Part shown: piece after piece, positions 49,808 through 61,700 of the stretch
Layout of the letters: each line of letters begins with the position of its first letter
How positions within the stretch are numbered: the first letter of the stretch is position 1
Source: Burkholderia sp. GAS332
GTDB taxonomy: Bacteria; Pseudomonadota; Gammaproteobacteria; Burkholderiales; Burkholderiaceae
NCBI GenBank assembly: GCA_900142905.1
Contig: FSRV01000002.1
Coordinates: 3,844,001 to 3,908,000, forward strand
Direction of reading: 5' to 3'
DNA: 64,000 nt
The notes under the pieces: model-generated
What the model was told of the DNA's origin: nothing
The model's input: only the letters and a program-made list of their open reading frames with translations
Databases searched by the model: none
Made by a program: the position numbers and the translations under genes

Positions 49808-52615
49808 ATGCCACCGCTGCGCGCTGCCAATCTGCTCGACACGATTGAAGGTTCCCGCCTGCACTCCGCCGATTGTGCCCATTGGCAGCGCTGGGGGCCG
49901 TATCTCAGTGAGCGTCAGTGGGGCACGGTGCGCGAGGATTACAGCCCGGACGGCACCGCCTGGGACTCTTTCCCCCACGACCATGCACGCAGCCGCGCTT
50001 ACCGTTGGGGCGAAGATGGCATCGCCGGTTTCGGCGACGACAAACTCAGCTGGTGCGTGTCGCTGGCGCTGTGGAACCGCAAAGATCCGATCCTGAAGGA
50101 ACGCCTGTTCGGCCTCACCAACGCGCAGGGCAATCACGGCGAGGACGTGAAGGAGCTGTACTTCTACGTCGACGGCACGCCGACGCATTCGTACATGCGG
50201 ATGCTCTACAAGTACCCGCACGCCGCCTTTCCGTACGACGACCTGATACAGGAAAACGCGCGACGTGGCGGCGACATGCCGGAATACGAGATCCTCGACA
50301 CCGGCGTGTTCGACGATTTGTGTTACTTCGACGTGCAGGTCGAATACGCGAAACATGCGCCCGACGACATCCTGATGCGCGTGACGATCGAGAATCGCGC
50401 GGACAAGCCGGCCTCGCTCGATGTGCTGCCGCAGATCTGGGCGCGCAATTCGTGGTCGTGGAAGGAGAACAAGGACAAGCCGTCGCTCGTCGCCGGCAAA
50501 GACCACGACGGTGAAGCCCATGTGGTCGGCAAGCAGCATGGCCATGAGCCCATCGTCGTGACAGCGTGGTCGAAAGACGCGCCGCAGATGGCGTGGCTGT
50601 TCTGTGAGAACGACACCAACGTCAAGCGCCTGTTCAACATGGACGGGGCCGGACCGTTCAAAGACGGTTTCAACGACTACCTCGTCCACGGCGACGAACA
50701 GGCAGTACGCCGCGACGCCGGCACCAAGGCAGGCGCGCATGCGTCGATCGAACTCGGCCCGCATGGCCGCGCCGTGGTGTACATGCGCTGGCGTCCGCAG
50801 TCGGCGCCCGATGACGCGCAACTCGATGCCGATGCGGTGTTCGCTCACCGTATCGCCGAGGCCGACGAATTCTATGGCGCGCTGCAACACGAGATCGTCG
50901 ATCCCGACGCGCGCCTCGTGCAGCGTCAGGCGCTCGCCGGGATGTTGTGGTCCAAGCAGTACTACCAGTACGACGTGCAGCGCTGGCTCGAAGGCGATCC
51001 CTTGCAACCCAAGCCGCCCGAGTCCCGCAAACACGGCCGCAATGCGGATTGGCGGCATCTGTGCAACGCGGACATCGTGTCAATGCCCGATAAGTGGGAA
51101 TACCCGTGGTACGCGTCGTGGGACCTCGCGTTTCATGCGGCCGCGTTTGCGCTGATCGATCCCGCGTTTGCCAAGCGTCAATTGCTGCTGCTGGTGAAGG
51201 ACCGCTATCAGCATCCCAACGGCCAGATGCCCGCCTACGAATGGGCGCTCGGCGACGCGAATCCCCCTGTGCATGCCTGGGCTGCCTGGCGCGTGTATGA
51301 AATCGACCGTGCGCTCATGGGCAAACCTGATCGCGATTTTCTCGAACTCGTCTTCCACAAGCTGCTGCTGAATTTCTCGTGGTGGGTGAACCGCAAGGAC
51401 GCGGACGGCCACAACGTTTTTCAGGGCGGCTTTCTCGGACTGGACAACGTCGGTATCTTTGATCGCTCGTCGCCACTACCGACCGGCGGTCACATCGATC
51501 AGGCCGACGGCACTGCGTGGATGGCGGCGTACGCGCTCGACCTGATGCGTATCGCGCTTGAACTCGCGTATGCGAACCACGTGTTCGTCGATATCGGTGT
51601 GAAGTTTTTCGAGCACTTCCTGTACATCGCCGAGGCCGTGAGTTGCGACGACGGGTGCGAGACCGGTCTATGGGACAGCGAAGACGAATTCTTCTACGAC
51701 AAACTGCGTCTGCCCGACGGCAGCAATATTCCGATGCGCTTGCGCTCGATCGTCGGCCTGATTCCGCTTTTCGCCGTGCACGTGCTCGAAGAACGACTGC
51801 ACGGTCACTTGCCGGGTCTGCGCGAGCGGCTCGTCTGGTTCCTCGAACATCGCCCCGATCTGGCGAAGCTGGTCTCACGCTGGAACGAGCCCGGCAAGGG
51901 CAATGCGTTGCTGCTCTCGCTATTGCGCGGGCATCGGATGAAAGCATTGCTGCGCCGTGCACTCGACGAAAGCGAATTCCTCTCCGATCACGGCGTGCGG
52001 GCGCTGTCGCGGTTCCATCGCGATCATCCGTTCGAGTTCAACCACAACGGCACCAGCGTCACCGTCAAGTATCTACCGGCTGAATCCGACACACGCGTGT
52101 TCGGCGGCAATTCGAACTGGCGTGGGCCGGTGTGGATGCCGATGAACTATCTGCTGATTGAATCGCTATACGAATTTCATCGCTATTACGGCGACGATTT
52201 CCGCGTCGAATATCCGACCGGCTCCGGGCAGAATTTCTCGCTTGGCGAAATCGCCGACGAACTGGCGCGCCGGGCGACCACCTTGTTCCTGAAGGACAAG
52301 AACGGCGAGCGTCCGGTGATGGGCGCGTATCCGCTCTTGCAGGCCGACCCGCGGTCGCGCGATCTCGTTCTGTTCCATGAGTATTTCCATGGCGACAACG
52401 GGCGTGGCGTGGGGGCGTCGCATCAAACCGGCTGGACCGGGTTGGTGGCGTTGCTCCTGCAACCGAGGGCGATGGCCGCATCGGGGAATGTGCCGCTGGC
52501 AGGCGAGCCGGACCGGGCGCCGATGCCAACGTCGACTTCAACGCCTGCCCCCGCCTGCCCACCCGAGTCAGCGCCCGAACCTGCGCCTGCGCTGGTGACC
52601 GCGGTGACCAAGTAG
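49808..52615 (+). CDS. MGH1-like glycoside hydrolase (GH63-type glucosidase)
   Basis: 935 aa. The region from about residue 380 to 880 is an (alpha/alpha)6 barrel with PDKWEYPWYASWDLAFHAAAF, NGQMPAYEWALGDANPPVHAWAA, GHIDQADGTAWMAAYALDLM, and GNSNWRGPVWMPMNYLLIESLY, resembling the processing alpha-glucosidase I family. A Pro/Ala/Thr-rich tail of about 45 residues (TSTSTPAPACPPESAPEPAPA) follows. No signal peptide, so it acts inside the cell. It may trim mannosyl-glycerate-like or glucan substrates; actual substrate not known. Confidence 0.88.
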   Translation: MPPLRAANLLDTIEGSRLHSADCAHWQRWGPYLSERQWGTVREDYSPDGTAWDSFPHDHARSRAYRWGEDGIAGFGDDKLSWCVSLALWNRKDPILKERLFGLTNAQGNHGEDVKELYFYVDGTPTHSYMRMLYKYPHAAFPYDDLIQENARRGGDMPEYEILDTGVFDDLCYFDVQVEYAKHAPDDILMRVTIENRADKPASLDVLPQIWARNSWSWKENKDKPSLVAGKDHDGEAHVVGKQHGHEPIVVTAWSKDAPQMAWLFCENDTNVKRLFNMDGAGPFKDGFNDYLVHGDEQAVRRDAGTKAGAHASIELGPHGRAVVYMRWRPQSAPDDAQLDADAVFAHRIAEADEFYGALQHEIVDPDARLVQRQALAGMLWSKQYYQYDVQRWLEGDPLQPKPPESRKHGRNADWRHLCNADIVSMPDKWEYPWYASWDLAFHAAAFALIDPAFAKRQLLLLVKDRYQHPNGQMPAYEWALGDANPPVHAWAAWRVYEIDRALMGKPDRDFLELVFHKLLLNFSWWVNRKDADGHNVFQGGFLGLDNVGIFDRSSPLPTGGHIDQADGTAWMAAYALDLMRIALELAYANHVFVDIGVKFFEHFLYIAEAVSCDDGCETGLWDSEDEFFYDKLRLPDGSNIPMRLRSIVGLIPLFAVHVLEERLHGHLPGLRERLVWFLEHRPDLAKLVSRWNEPGKGNALLLSLLRGHRMKALLRRALDESEFLSDHGVRALSRFHRDHPFEFNHNGTSVTVKYLPAESDTRVFGGNSNWRGPVWMPMNYLLIESLYEFHRYYGDDFRVEYPTGSGQNFSLGEIADELARRATTLFLKDKNGERPVMGAYPLLQADPRSRDLVLFHEYFHGDNGRGVGASHQTGWTGLVALLLQPRAMAASGNVPLAGEPDRAPMPTSTSTPAPACPPESAPEPAPALVTAVTK

Positions 52616-52778
52616 CGAGTGGAGTGTGGCGACCCAGGCCCAGTCACGCGCGAGGTTACATAAACCATACAGCGCGCGGCGCGGCCAGATTGAGTCGTTG
52701 TTTTTGAACTGTGTGGGTTCAAGCGTGGTCTTTCAAGTACTGCCACGTCCGTTCCATTGGCTTCCTTAAGTGAATCCC

Positions 52779-54380
52779 ATGTCGACTACTCCGAACACCC
52801 CAACTTCCGCCAGCCACGAACCCAGTTGCAAAGTCAGCGCGGGTCCGCATGAGGCGCCATCGTCGCCGGCCGGCAAGCATCCTGCGCCGCCTTGCACGCT
52901 GGTGATCTTCGGCGCGGGCGGCGACCTGACCAAGCGGCTGCTGATGCCCGCGCTCTACAACCTCGCGGTGGACGGCCTGTTAGACGATGGCATGAAGATC
53001 ATCGGGGTGAATCACGGCGAGCGCGAGACGAGCGAATGGCGCGAAGATCTGCACACGTCGCTGCAACAGTTCGCCGCCGACAAAGCGAGCACCTTCCATG
53101 CCGGCAAGCTCGACGACAAAGCATGGGACTGGGTCGCGCAACGCCTCGAATTCATGGCCGGGGAATTCGAAACCGACGACACGTTCACGAAGCTCAAGCA
53201 AAGGCTCGATCAATCGCCGGGCGGCAACGTGATTTTTTACCTGGCGGTCAGCGCGCACTTTTTCAAGCCGATCGTCGAGCATCTCGGCAAGGCGGGCTTG
53301 CTGAAAGAAGGCGAGGGCGCCGCGGGTGGCTTCCGCCGCCTCGTGATCGAGAAACCGTTCGGTACCGATCTCGCCTCGGCGCGCGATCTGAACGCGCACA
53401 TTCTGTCGTACGCGAACGAGTCGCAGGTGTATCGCATCGATCACTTTCTCGGTAAGGACACCGTGCAGAGCATTCTCGCGGTGCGCTTCGCGAATGCCTT
53501 GTTCGAACCGATCTGGCGGCGCGAATATATCGACAGCGTGCAGATCACCGCAGCCGAAACGATCGGCGTGGAGGGACGCGGCAAGTTTTACGAGCAGACC
53601 GGTGCGTTCCGCGACATGCTGCCGAACCACTTGTTCCAGTTGCTCGGCATGGTCGCGATGGAGCCGCCCAATTCGTTCGATGCTGAAGCGGTGCGTGACA
53701 AGAAGGCGGAAATCTCCGACGCGATCCAGCCGCTAACCGCCGACGACGTCGTCTTCGGTCAATACGAAAAGGGTCCGGCGGGCATCGGTTACCGTGAGGA
53801 ACCGAACGTCGCGCCGGACAGCACGACAGAAACCTACGCCGCCGCACGCGTGTACGTCGAGAATTGGCGTTGGGCGGGCGTGCCGTTCTATCTACGCACC
53901 GGAAAGCGGCTTGCCGCGCGTCGCACGGAGATTTCTGTGCAACTGAAACCGGTGCCGTTCCGTTTATTCCGCGACACGCCGGTGGACGCGCTGACACCGA
54001 ACGTGCTGACCTTGCGTATCGATCCCGCGCACGGCACGAGTTTCGACTTCAACGTGAAGACGCCGGGGCCGGTGATGCAGGTGGGCGCGGTGCAGTCGTC
54101 TTTTGACTACGCAGACTTCTTCACCGAACGCGCCAACGTCGGCTATGAGACCTTGCTGTACGACTGCATGCTTGGCGACGAGACACTGTTCCAGCGTGCC
54201 GACAGCATTGAGACATGCTGGGCTGCGGTAGACGACGTGCTGCATCCGAAGACCGGCGGCGCGATGCCGGTGCACGGCTACGCCGCAGGCAGCGAAGGTC
54301 CTGCCCAGGCGGATGCGCTGCTCGCACGCGATGGCCATGCATGGCGGCCTTTGAAGCAGGACGCCGTTGAAAAGAAGTAA
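52779..54380 (+). CDS. zwf: Glucose-6-phosphate 1-dehydrogenase
   Basis: 533 aa. A polar N-terminal 40 residues precedes the Rossmann motif VIFGAGGDLTKRLLMPALYNLA. Active-site signature RIDHFLGKDTVQ with the catalytic His region, then HLFQLLGMVAMEPP and KRLAARRTEISVQLKPVP near the C-terminal domain. Oxidises glucose 6-phosphate to 6-phosphogluconolactone with NADP, feeding the Entner-Doudoroff or pentose phosphate route. It lies between glycosidases and a sugar kinase; the next gene starts 35 bp downstream, likely one operon. Confidence 0.95.
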   Translation: MSTTPNTPTSASHEPSCKVSAGPHEAPSSPAGKHPAPPCTLVIFGAGGDLTKRLLMPALYNLAVDGLLDDGMKIIGVNHGERETSEWREDLHTSLQQFAADKASTFHAGKLDDKAWDWVAQRLEFMAGEFETDDTFTKLKQRLDQSPGGNVIFYLAVSAHFFKPIVEHLGKAGLLKEGEGAAGGFRRLVIEKPFGTDLASARDLNAHILSYANESQVYRIDHFLGKDTVQSILAVRFANALFEPIWRREYIDSVQITAAETIGVEGRGKFYEQTGAFRDMLPNHLFQLLGMVAMEPPNSFDAEAVRDKKAEISDAIQPLTADDVVFGQYEKGPAGIGYREEPNVAPDSTTETYAAARVYVENWRWAGVPFYLRTGKRLAARRTEISVQLKPVPFRLFRDTPVDALTPNVLTLRIDPAHGTSFDFNVKTPGPVMQVGAVQSSFDYADFFTERANVGYETLLYDCMLGDETLFQRADSIETCWAAVDDVLHPKTGGAMPVHGYAAGSEGPAQADALLARDGHAWRPLKQDAVEKK

Positions 54381-54415
54381 CTCCATGAGACGCACCAACA
54401 CAATCGGGGGACACC

Positions 54416-55216
54416 ATGGCCACACGTAAAACGAAAGTAAGGAGCAGTACCGAGCGGATTCTGGCGATCGACGTCGGTGGCACGGGCTTGAAAGCCGCAG
54501 TCATCGATGCGGACGGACAGATGAAAACCGAGCGTTTGCGCGTGGTCACGCCGCATCCGTGCACGCCGGATCAACTGATGGATGCCTTGGTGAAGCTGGT
54601 CGAGCCGCTCGTCGAAAAGGAGCCGCCTACGCTGATGTCGATCGGCTTCCCTGGCGTGGTGCGTAACAACCGCATTCTGACGGCGCCGCACTTTGGCATT
54701 GAAGGCTGGCACGACATTCCGCTAGCGGATTCACTGGCGCAGCGCCTCGGCGGTCTGCCGGTGCGCATGATCAACGATGCGGAGATGCAGGGCTTCGCCG
54801 CGATCGAAGGTCACGGTCTTGAGTTTGTGCTGACGCTCGGCACAGGCGCGGGCACGGCGCTGTTCCGTGATGGCGAGTTGATGCCTCACCTTGAGCTTGC
54901 GCATCATCCGGTGAGTAAGAAGGGTGTGGCGTACGACGAGTACATCGGCGACGCGGCTCGGGAAAAGGCGGGGAATAAGCGCTGGAATCGCCGGGTCGAG
55001 AAAGTGATCGGTATTCTCGATTCGCTGGTGAACTACGACAAGCTGTGGATTGGCGGTGGCAATGCAGCACGGCTGACGTTCAAGTTGCCCGCGAACGTCG
55101 CGACAGTATCGAACGATGCGGGGATCGAAGGCGGCGCGCGCTTGTGGCATCCGAAGTCGCTGCGTGAGACGCGGCAGTTGCCGGAGGCCAATGAGCGGAC
55201 CGGCCGGTTTAAGTGA
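54416..55216 (+). CDS. ROK-family sugar kinase, possibly polyphosphate glucokinase
   Basis: 266 aa. ATP/phosphate-binding motif ILAIDVGGTGLKAAVID, then SIGFPGVVRNN, the substrate loop NDAEMQGFAA, LTLGTGAGTALFRDGELMPHLE, and the C-terminal LWIGGGNAARLTF. The ExGH-type zinc Cys cluster of classical ROK kinases is absent, as in PPGK-type polyphosphate glucokinases. It should produce glucose 6-phosphate for the zwf product encoded just upstream. Phosphoryl donor (ATP or polyphosphate) is not certain. Confidence 0.87.
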   Translation: MATRKTKVRSSTERILAIDVGGTGLKAAVIDADGQMKTERLRVVTPHPCTPDQLMDALVKLVEPLVEKEPPTLMSIGFPGVVRNNRILTAPHFGIEGWHDIPLADSLAQRLGGLPVRMINDAEMQGFAAIEGHGLEFVLTLGTGAGTALFRDGELMPHLELAHHPVSKKGVAYDEYIGDAAREKAGNKRWNRRVEKVIGILDSLVNYDKLWIGGGNAARLTFKLPANVATVSNDAGIEGGARLWHPKSLRETRQLPEANERTGRFK

Positions 55217-55664
55217 CATGTAATTTATTGACGGGCCCCGTTGCTGCCCGATGGACCCGGCGTCGTCGGTAAGGCACGCCCATGGCCCCTCAAAAATAGA
55301 TCGCGACAGCATCCGCAAATGGGTCCAAGATGGGCGACACGGCGGCCGCCTTCGCGGCCGGCGAATCCGGACCGGTCGCGCAAGCGCTGAGCACACCGGA
55401 TAAGCCGCACCGGTCCAGGCGACGTTCGTCCGACATTGTTTGCGTCCGCCGATAGTCGACCATCAGCGATCGCCGCCTATTGCGGCGCTTTGGTGCGACC
55501 CCGCCCCCACTCATTCCTCACCGCGCCCGGCACATGCCGCGCACGCCTCTTTTCGTCCTGACGGGACTGCGCGCGTTCGCCCGCACCCGAGGAACCAGTC
55601 ACAGCCCGGAGGTCCACCCCCACGTGACACGCGTGGTCGGGCCTCCCTGAAGGAAGAACCGATC
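55217..55664. other. Intergenic, no convincing gene
   Basis: 448 bp between the ROK kinase and the 39-aa peptide. A reverse-strand frame of 48 codons with an LSAC motif is too weak to call. GC is high and no clear promoter or terminator is visible. Confidence 0.4.
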
Positions 55665-55784
55665 ATGTCCCAGTTCGATGAACTGTATGGCGACGCAACC
55701 ATTGCGCCGGCAGCACGCGGCGCGAACCTCGCCCGCCACGGCAACCCGCCTAAGTCACCGACGTCGCAGGACGTGCGCCTGTGA
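55665..55784 (+). CDS. 39-aa leader peptide translationally coupled to the glucan synthase
   Basis: ATG at 55665 behind GAAGGAAGAACCGATC; stop TGA at 55782-55784 overlaps the GTG start of the next gene (GTGA). Sequence begins MSQFDELYGDATIAPA and ends PKSPTSQDVRL. No membrane segment, no domain. The 4-nt overlap points to coupled translation, so this short product may control synthase expression or be a small partner. Family not recognised. Confidence 0.7.
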   Translation: MSQFDELYGDATIAPAARGANLARHGNPPKSPTSQDVRL

Positions 55785-58700
55785 ACGCGATCCTTCGATA
55801 TGTCGTGAAGCATCGCGCGCTGTCGCCGCCGTGGGATGACATCGCGCCGGTGCGCGAAGAGCTGTTCGGCATCGAACGGCTCGAGCAACACGCGCAGAGC
55901 CTCGCCGCCGCCCAATCGGTGACGAAGACGCCGCCCGCCGTTTTATCGCTGCATACGCGGCTCAACGACAACGCCGCCGTCCTGCTCGCGGCCTACCGTG
56001 CGAGCGCCGCCGAACTGGAGAGTGGCCGGGGCGTGGTGCCTGCCGCCGAATGGCTGCTCGACAATTATCATCTCGTCGAAGAACAGATCCGCGAGATCCG
56101 CGACGATCTGCCGCCTGGCTACTACCGTCAGTTGCCCAAGCTTGCCGCCGGCCCGTTCGCCGGCTATCCGCGCGTATTTGGTCTCGCGTGGGCGTTCGTG
56201 GCGCATACCGACAGCCACTTCGACCCGCAGATCCTGCGGCGTTTCATCGACGCCTATCAGCGGGTTCAGCCGCTCACGATCGGCGAATTGTGGGCGGTGG
56301 CGATCACGCTGCGCATCGTGCTGATCGAGAACCTGCGGCGTCTTACCGACCAGATCACCGCGGGCCGTAGTGCACGCGCGGACGCCGATGCACTCACCGA
56401 CCGTCTGCTGGTATCGGGCAGCGCTCGCTCGGCGCTTGAAGCGGATATTTCCACGCGCTCGTCGGGCCTGTTGTCGGAGCTGTTCGCGGCACAACTCGCT
56501 AAGCGGCTGCGCGACCAGGATCCCCGCATCACGCCGGCACTTGGCTGGTTGGAAGAGCGGCTCAAGCTTCAGGGTGCATCGGTCGAAGCGGTCGTGCAGC
56601 ATGCGCAGCAGCGGCAGGGTGCGTCGAACGTCACCGTACGCAATGTGATCACCAGCATGCGGCTGATTTCCGACATTGACTGGGCAGACCTGTTCGAGAG
56701 CGTGAGTCTCGTCGACGCACAGTTGCGCGCGGGCAGCGGCTTCGCCGAGATGGATTTTTCGACGCGCAATCTGTATCGCAGCGCGATCGAGCAATTGGCG
56801 CGCGGCTCGTCTTTCAGCGAACTCGACGTCGCCGGTCTGGCGCTGCAGTCGGCGCAGGCGGCGGTGCTGGAAGCCGGCAGTGCCGCGCACGCAGAACGCG
56901 CTCGCGATCCCGGTTATCACCTGATCGCCGAAGGCCGGCTCGCGCTGGAGCAGGCGATCGACTTCCGTCCTCCGCCGCGCTTGCGGATCACGCGGTTTAA
57001 CGTCCGCCTCGGCATCGGCGGTTACGTCGGCACGATCCTGACGCTCGCCGCGACGTTACTGGCGCTGGCGCTGTGGGCGCTATGGACACTAGCGCCGCGC
57101 GGTCTCGACGCCGGGGTACTCACGCTGTTTGCCGTATGCGGATTCCTGCCCGTCACTGAGATCGCGACCGCGCTCATCAACCGTGCGGTGACATGGAGTT
57201 TCGGCGCGATCACGCTGCCGGGTCTCGAACTGACTGCTGGCGTGCCGTCGTCGCTGCGCACGCTGGTTGCCGTGCCGACGCTTCTGACGAGCGAGGCCGA
57301 TCTGCGCGAGCAGGTCGAACGTCTTGAGGTCCATCACCTCGCAGGCGCCGGTGGCGACCTGTCCTTCGCGCTGCTGGCGGACGGGCTCGATGCCGATCAG
57401 GAGGTGCTGGCTGGCGATGCGCATCTGCTCGCCGTGGCCGCCGACGCAATCGAAGCACTGAATCGCCGTTACGAGCCAGGCCCCGGCGGCAACCGTTTCC
57501 TGCTGCTACACCGCCGCCGCGTATTCAACGCGAGCGAGAACAAATGGATGGGCTGGGAACGCAAGCGCGGCAAGCTGCACGAACTCAACCGCCTGCTGCG
57601 CGGCGCGACAGATACGACCTTCGTGCCGATCGCCGGATGCGCGCCGCAGGTGCCGTCCGACGTACGCTACGTCATCACGCTCGATGCCGATACGCGTCTG
57701 CCACGAGACGCCGCGTTGCGACTGATCGGCAAGATGGCGCATCCACTGAACCGGCCGACATTCAGCGACGCCGAACAACGCGTCGTCAACGGTTACGCGA
57801 TTCTGCAACCGCGCGTCACGCCTTCGCTGCCCGTCGGCCAGGAAGGATCGCTGCATCAGCGCGTCTTCTCCGGCCCTGGCGGGATGGACCCTTACGCGGC
57901 GGCCGTCTCCGATGTCTATCAGGACTTGTTCGGCGAAGGGTCGTACACCGGCAAGGGCATCTACGACGTCGATGCGTTTGAAGCCGCTTTGCAGGGACGT
58001 GTACCGGAAAACGCGCTGCTCAGTCACGATCTGTTCGAAGGAATTTTTGCGCGGGCTGGGCTGGCGTCGGATGTTGAAGTGGTCGAGGAAGTGCCCTCGC
58101 GTTACGACGTGATCGGCAAGCGGCAGCATCGCTGGACGCGTGGCGATTGGCAATTGCTGCCGTGGATCGTCGGTCATCGTGGCCGGGACCGACACGCGAT
58201 GCCGTCGATCGGCCGCTTCAAGATGCTCGACAATTTGCGCCGTTCGCTGCTCGCGCCCTTCATGATCGCCGCGCTTGGCCTATGCTGGCTGATGCCGATC
58301 CGCGCCGGCATCGCGGGCGTGTTGCTGATGCTAGGCGCGCTCGCGATTCCCGCCTTCCTGCCGACGCTGTTCGCGATCCTGCCGCGCCGCAGCGGCATCC
58401 ATCTGCGCAATCATCTGGACGTGCTGGCCGCCGACGTGCGGCTCGCTGCCTTGCAGATTTTTCTGTCGGCCGCGTTCCTCGCTGACCAGGCGTGGCGCAT
58501 GGGCGATGCGATCGTCCGGACGCTGATACGGTCGTTCGTTACGCATCGCCGGCTGCTCGAATGGACAACGGCGGCGCAGTCGAAGGGCAGCCCTCGCCTC
58601 GATCTGCGTGGCTTTTATCGGCAGATGAGAGGTGGTATCGCGCTCGGTCTCGTGCTGCCGGCTGGCGCGATCGCGTACGCGCCGTCGCACTGGCCGCTCG

Positions 58701-61700
58701 TCCTGCCGTTTGCGTTGTTATGGCTGGCCGCGCCGGCGCTCGCATTGTGGTCGAGCCGTTCGCCGACCGTCGCAGGGCGTTTTGCGATGGTGGACACGGA
58801 CGCACGCAGCCTTCGCCTCATCGCGCGACGCACGTGGCGTTTCTTCGAGACCTTCGTGACGCCGGCAGAAAACATGCTGCCGCCCGACAACTTCCAGGAA
58901 GATCCGAAGCCGGTCGTCGCGCACCGCACTTCGCCGACCAACCTCGGGCTCTACCTGCTGTCGGCGATTGCCGCACGCGATTTTGGCTGGACGGGGACGA
59001 CGGAAACCGTTGAACGGCTCGAAGCGGCGTTCGCTTCGATGCACAAACTCACGCGTTTCAAGGGGCATTTCTATAACTGGTACGGGACGCTCGATCTCCA
59101 GGTGCTGGCGCCGGCCTATGTGTCGTCGGTCGATAGCGGCAATCTCGCCGGCCATCTGATCGCGCTCGCCAACGCGTGCGAGGAGTGGCCGCATGAATTG
59201 CTCGCGCCAGCTGCGCGATCCGGAATGATGGACAACCTGCAACTCGCGCGCGAAGCCATCGACGCGCTGTCCGCCGCAGGTGGTGAACGTGGCAAGCAGT
59301 TGCTCGGAATCCTCGAAGAGATCAGCACGCAGTTGCAGGGCCCACAGACGCTCGAAGCGTTGTCGCCGTCGCTTACGCGGCTGACGGAAAAAGCAGCGAA
59401 GGCGACACGTGAAATCGTGCCCGCCGGCGGGGACGAAAGGTCTGCCGACCTGATGTTCTGGATCGAGGCCTTGGGCAAAAGCGTCGCCGAGCACGCCCGC
59501 GACCGGCAACAATCCGCCGAGGCGCCGCATCTTCTGCAAGCACGCCTGAAGTCGCTCGCCGATACATCGCGCGCGATGGCGCTCGACATGGACTTCGCGT
59601 TTCTGCTCGATCCGGAACGCAAGCTGCTGTCGATCGGCTACTCGCAATCCGACAATAGCCTCGACGTGAACTGCTACGACTTGCTGGCGTCCGAAGCGCG
59701 CCTCGCGAGCCTGTTCGCGATCGCAAAGGGCGACGTGACGACGCGCCACTGGTTCCGCCTCGGCCGTGCCGCGACGCCGGTAGGTAACGGCTCGGCGCTG
59801 ATCTCGTGGTCGGGGTCGATGTTCGAATACCTGATGCCGTCGCTGGTGATGCGCGCGCCGGTCGGCAGCCTGCTCGAGCAGACGAACCGTCTGGTGGTGG
59901 AGCGGCAGGCCGCGTATGGACGCTCGCTTGGTATTCCGTGGGGCATTTCGGAATCGGCGTACAACGCTCGCGACATCGAATTCACCTACCAGTATTCGAA
60001 TTTCGGCGTGCCCGGTCTCGGTCTCAAACGCGGGCTTTCAGAGAACCGCGTGATTGCACCGTATGCGACGGGGTTAGCCGCGATGGTCGACCCACAAGCC
60101 GCGCGAGAGAACTATGCGCAACTCGCCGCGCTGGGCGCGCTGGGCCGCTACGGTTTCTACGAGGCACTCGATTTCACCCGCTCGCGGTTGCCGGATAACG
60201 AGGATGTCGCGATTGTTCGCAATTTCATGGCGCATCACCAGGGCATGACGATTGTTTCGATTGCGAATACGTTACTCGACGCGCAAATGCGTGCGCGCTT
60301 CCATCGCGAACCCATGATCCAGGCGAGCGAACTGCTGTTGCAGGAACGCATGCCGCGTAACGTTGCCGTTGCGCATCCGCGTGCTGAAGAAGTGAATACG
60401 TCCGCGGTTGAAGCGGGCGCCGTGCCGCCGACCGTACGGCGCATCGGCGCACCGGCGGACGCTGGCGGCGCGCCGGTCACGCACCTATTGTCGAATGGAC
60501 GCTACGCGGTGATGCTCACGGCGACTGGCGCCGGCTACAGCCGCTGGCGCGACACGGCAGTGACGCGCTGGCGCGAAGACGCGACCCGCGATAACTGGGG
60601 CTCGTTCATTTTCCTGCGCGATACGCAGAGCGGCCACGTGTGGTCGGCAGGCGCGCAACCAGTGGGCAGCGAAGCAGAGCACGAAGAGGTCGTGTTCGGC
60701 GAGGATCACGCGGAATTCATCCGGCGCGACGGTTCGCTGACGACCACCTTGGACGTGCTGGTGTCCGGCGAGGCGGACGGCGAAGTGCGCCGCGTGTCGC
60801 TGGCGAACAGCGGACGCCGGGCGCGCGAGATCGAGCTGACGTCGTACGCCGAAATCGTCCTCACGACGTCCGCCGCCGACGACGCGCATCCGGCCTTCTC
60901 GCGCATGTTCGTCCAGACCGAACACCTCGCCGAGTTCGGCTCGCTGGTGGCCACGCGCCGCCCGCGTTCGAACGACGAAAAGCAGATCTGGGCCGCGCAT
61001 TTCGCGGTGGTCGAAGGCGAGATCGTCGCCGATCCGCAATACGAATCGGATCGCCTGCGCTTTCTGGGGCGAGGGCGCAATGCGGGGACGGCGGCGGCGA
61101 TAGTCGATGATCAACCGCTGACCAACACCACCGGCACTGTGCTTGATCCTGTCTTCGCGCTCCGGTATCGCGTGCTGGTGCCGCCGGGCAAGGTCGCGCG
61201 CGTCGCGTTCTGGACGGTGGTGGCTGAGTCGCGCGCACTGTTACTCGATCTGATCGACCAGCACCATGATCGCAACGCGTTCGACCGCGCCAAAACGCTC
61301 GCATGGACACAGGCTCAAGTGCAGTTGCGCCATCTCGACGTCGCGGCCGAAGAGGCGGCGGATTTTCAACGCCTAGCCGCGCCGATCATCTACGCCGATC
61401 GGCGTTTCAGGGCGCCGTCGGACGCGATCATTCGCGGAGCCGGTGTGCAGTCCGGGCTGTGGCAGCATGCGATTTCCGGCGACCTGCCGATCGTGCTACT
61501 GCATATCGACGACGTCGAAGATATCGCGCAGGTGCGGCAATTGTTGAGGGCGCACGAGTACTGGCGGATGAAGCGGCTGGGCGTCGATCTCGTGATCGTC
61601 AACGAACGGGCTTCGTCGTACATCCAGGAATTGCAGGGGGCGATCGAAACGGCCGTGCGCAGCAGCCAGTCGCGCCCACGGTTCGGTGAAGAACTCGCGC

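Noticed and set aside
55290..55436. 48-codon reverse frame with LSACATGP resembling a lipobox
   Set aside because: N-terminus is polar and does not form a signal peptide; no ribosome binding site. Possibly a degraded lipoprotein gene, not supportable.
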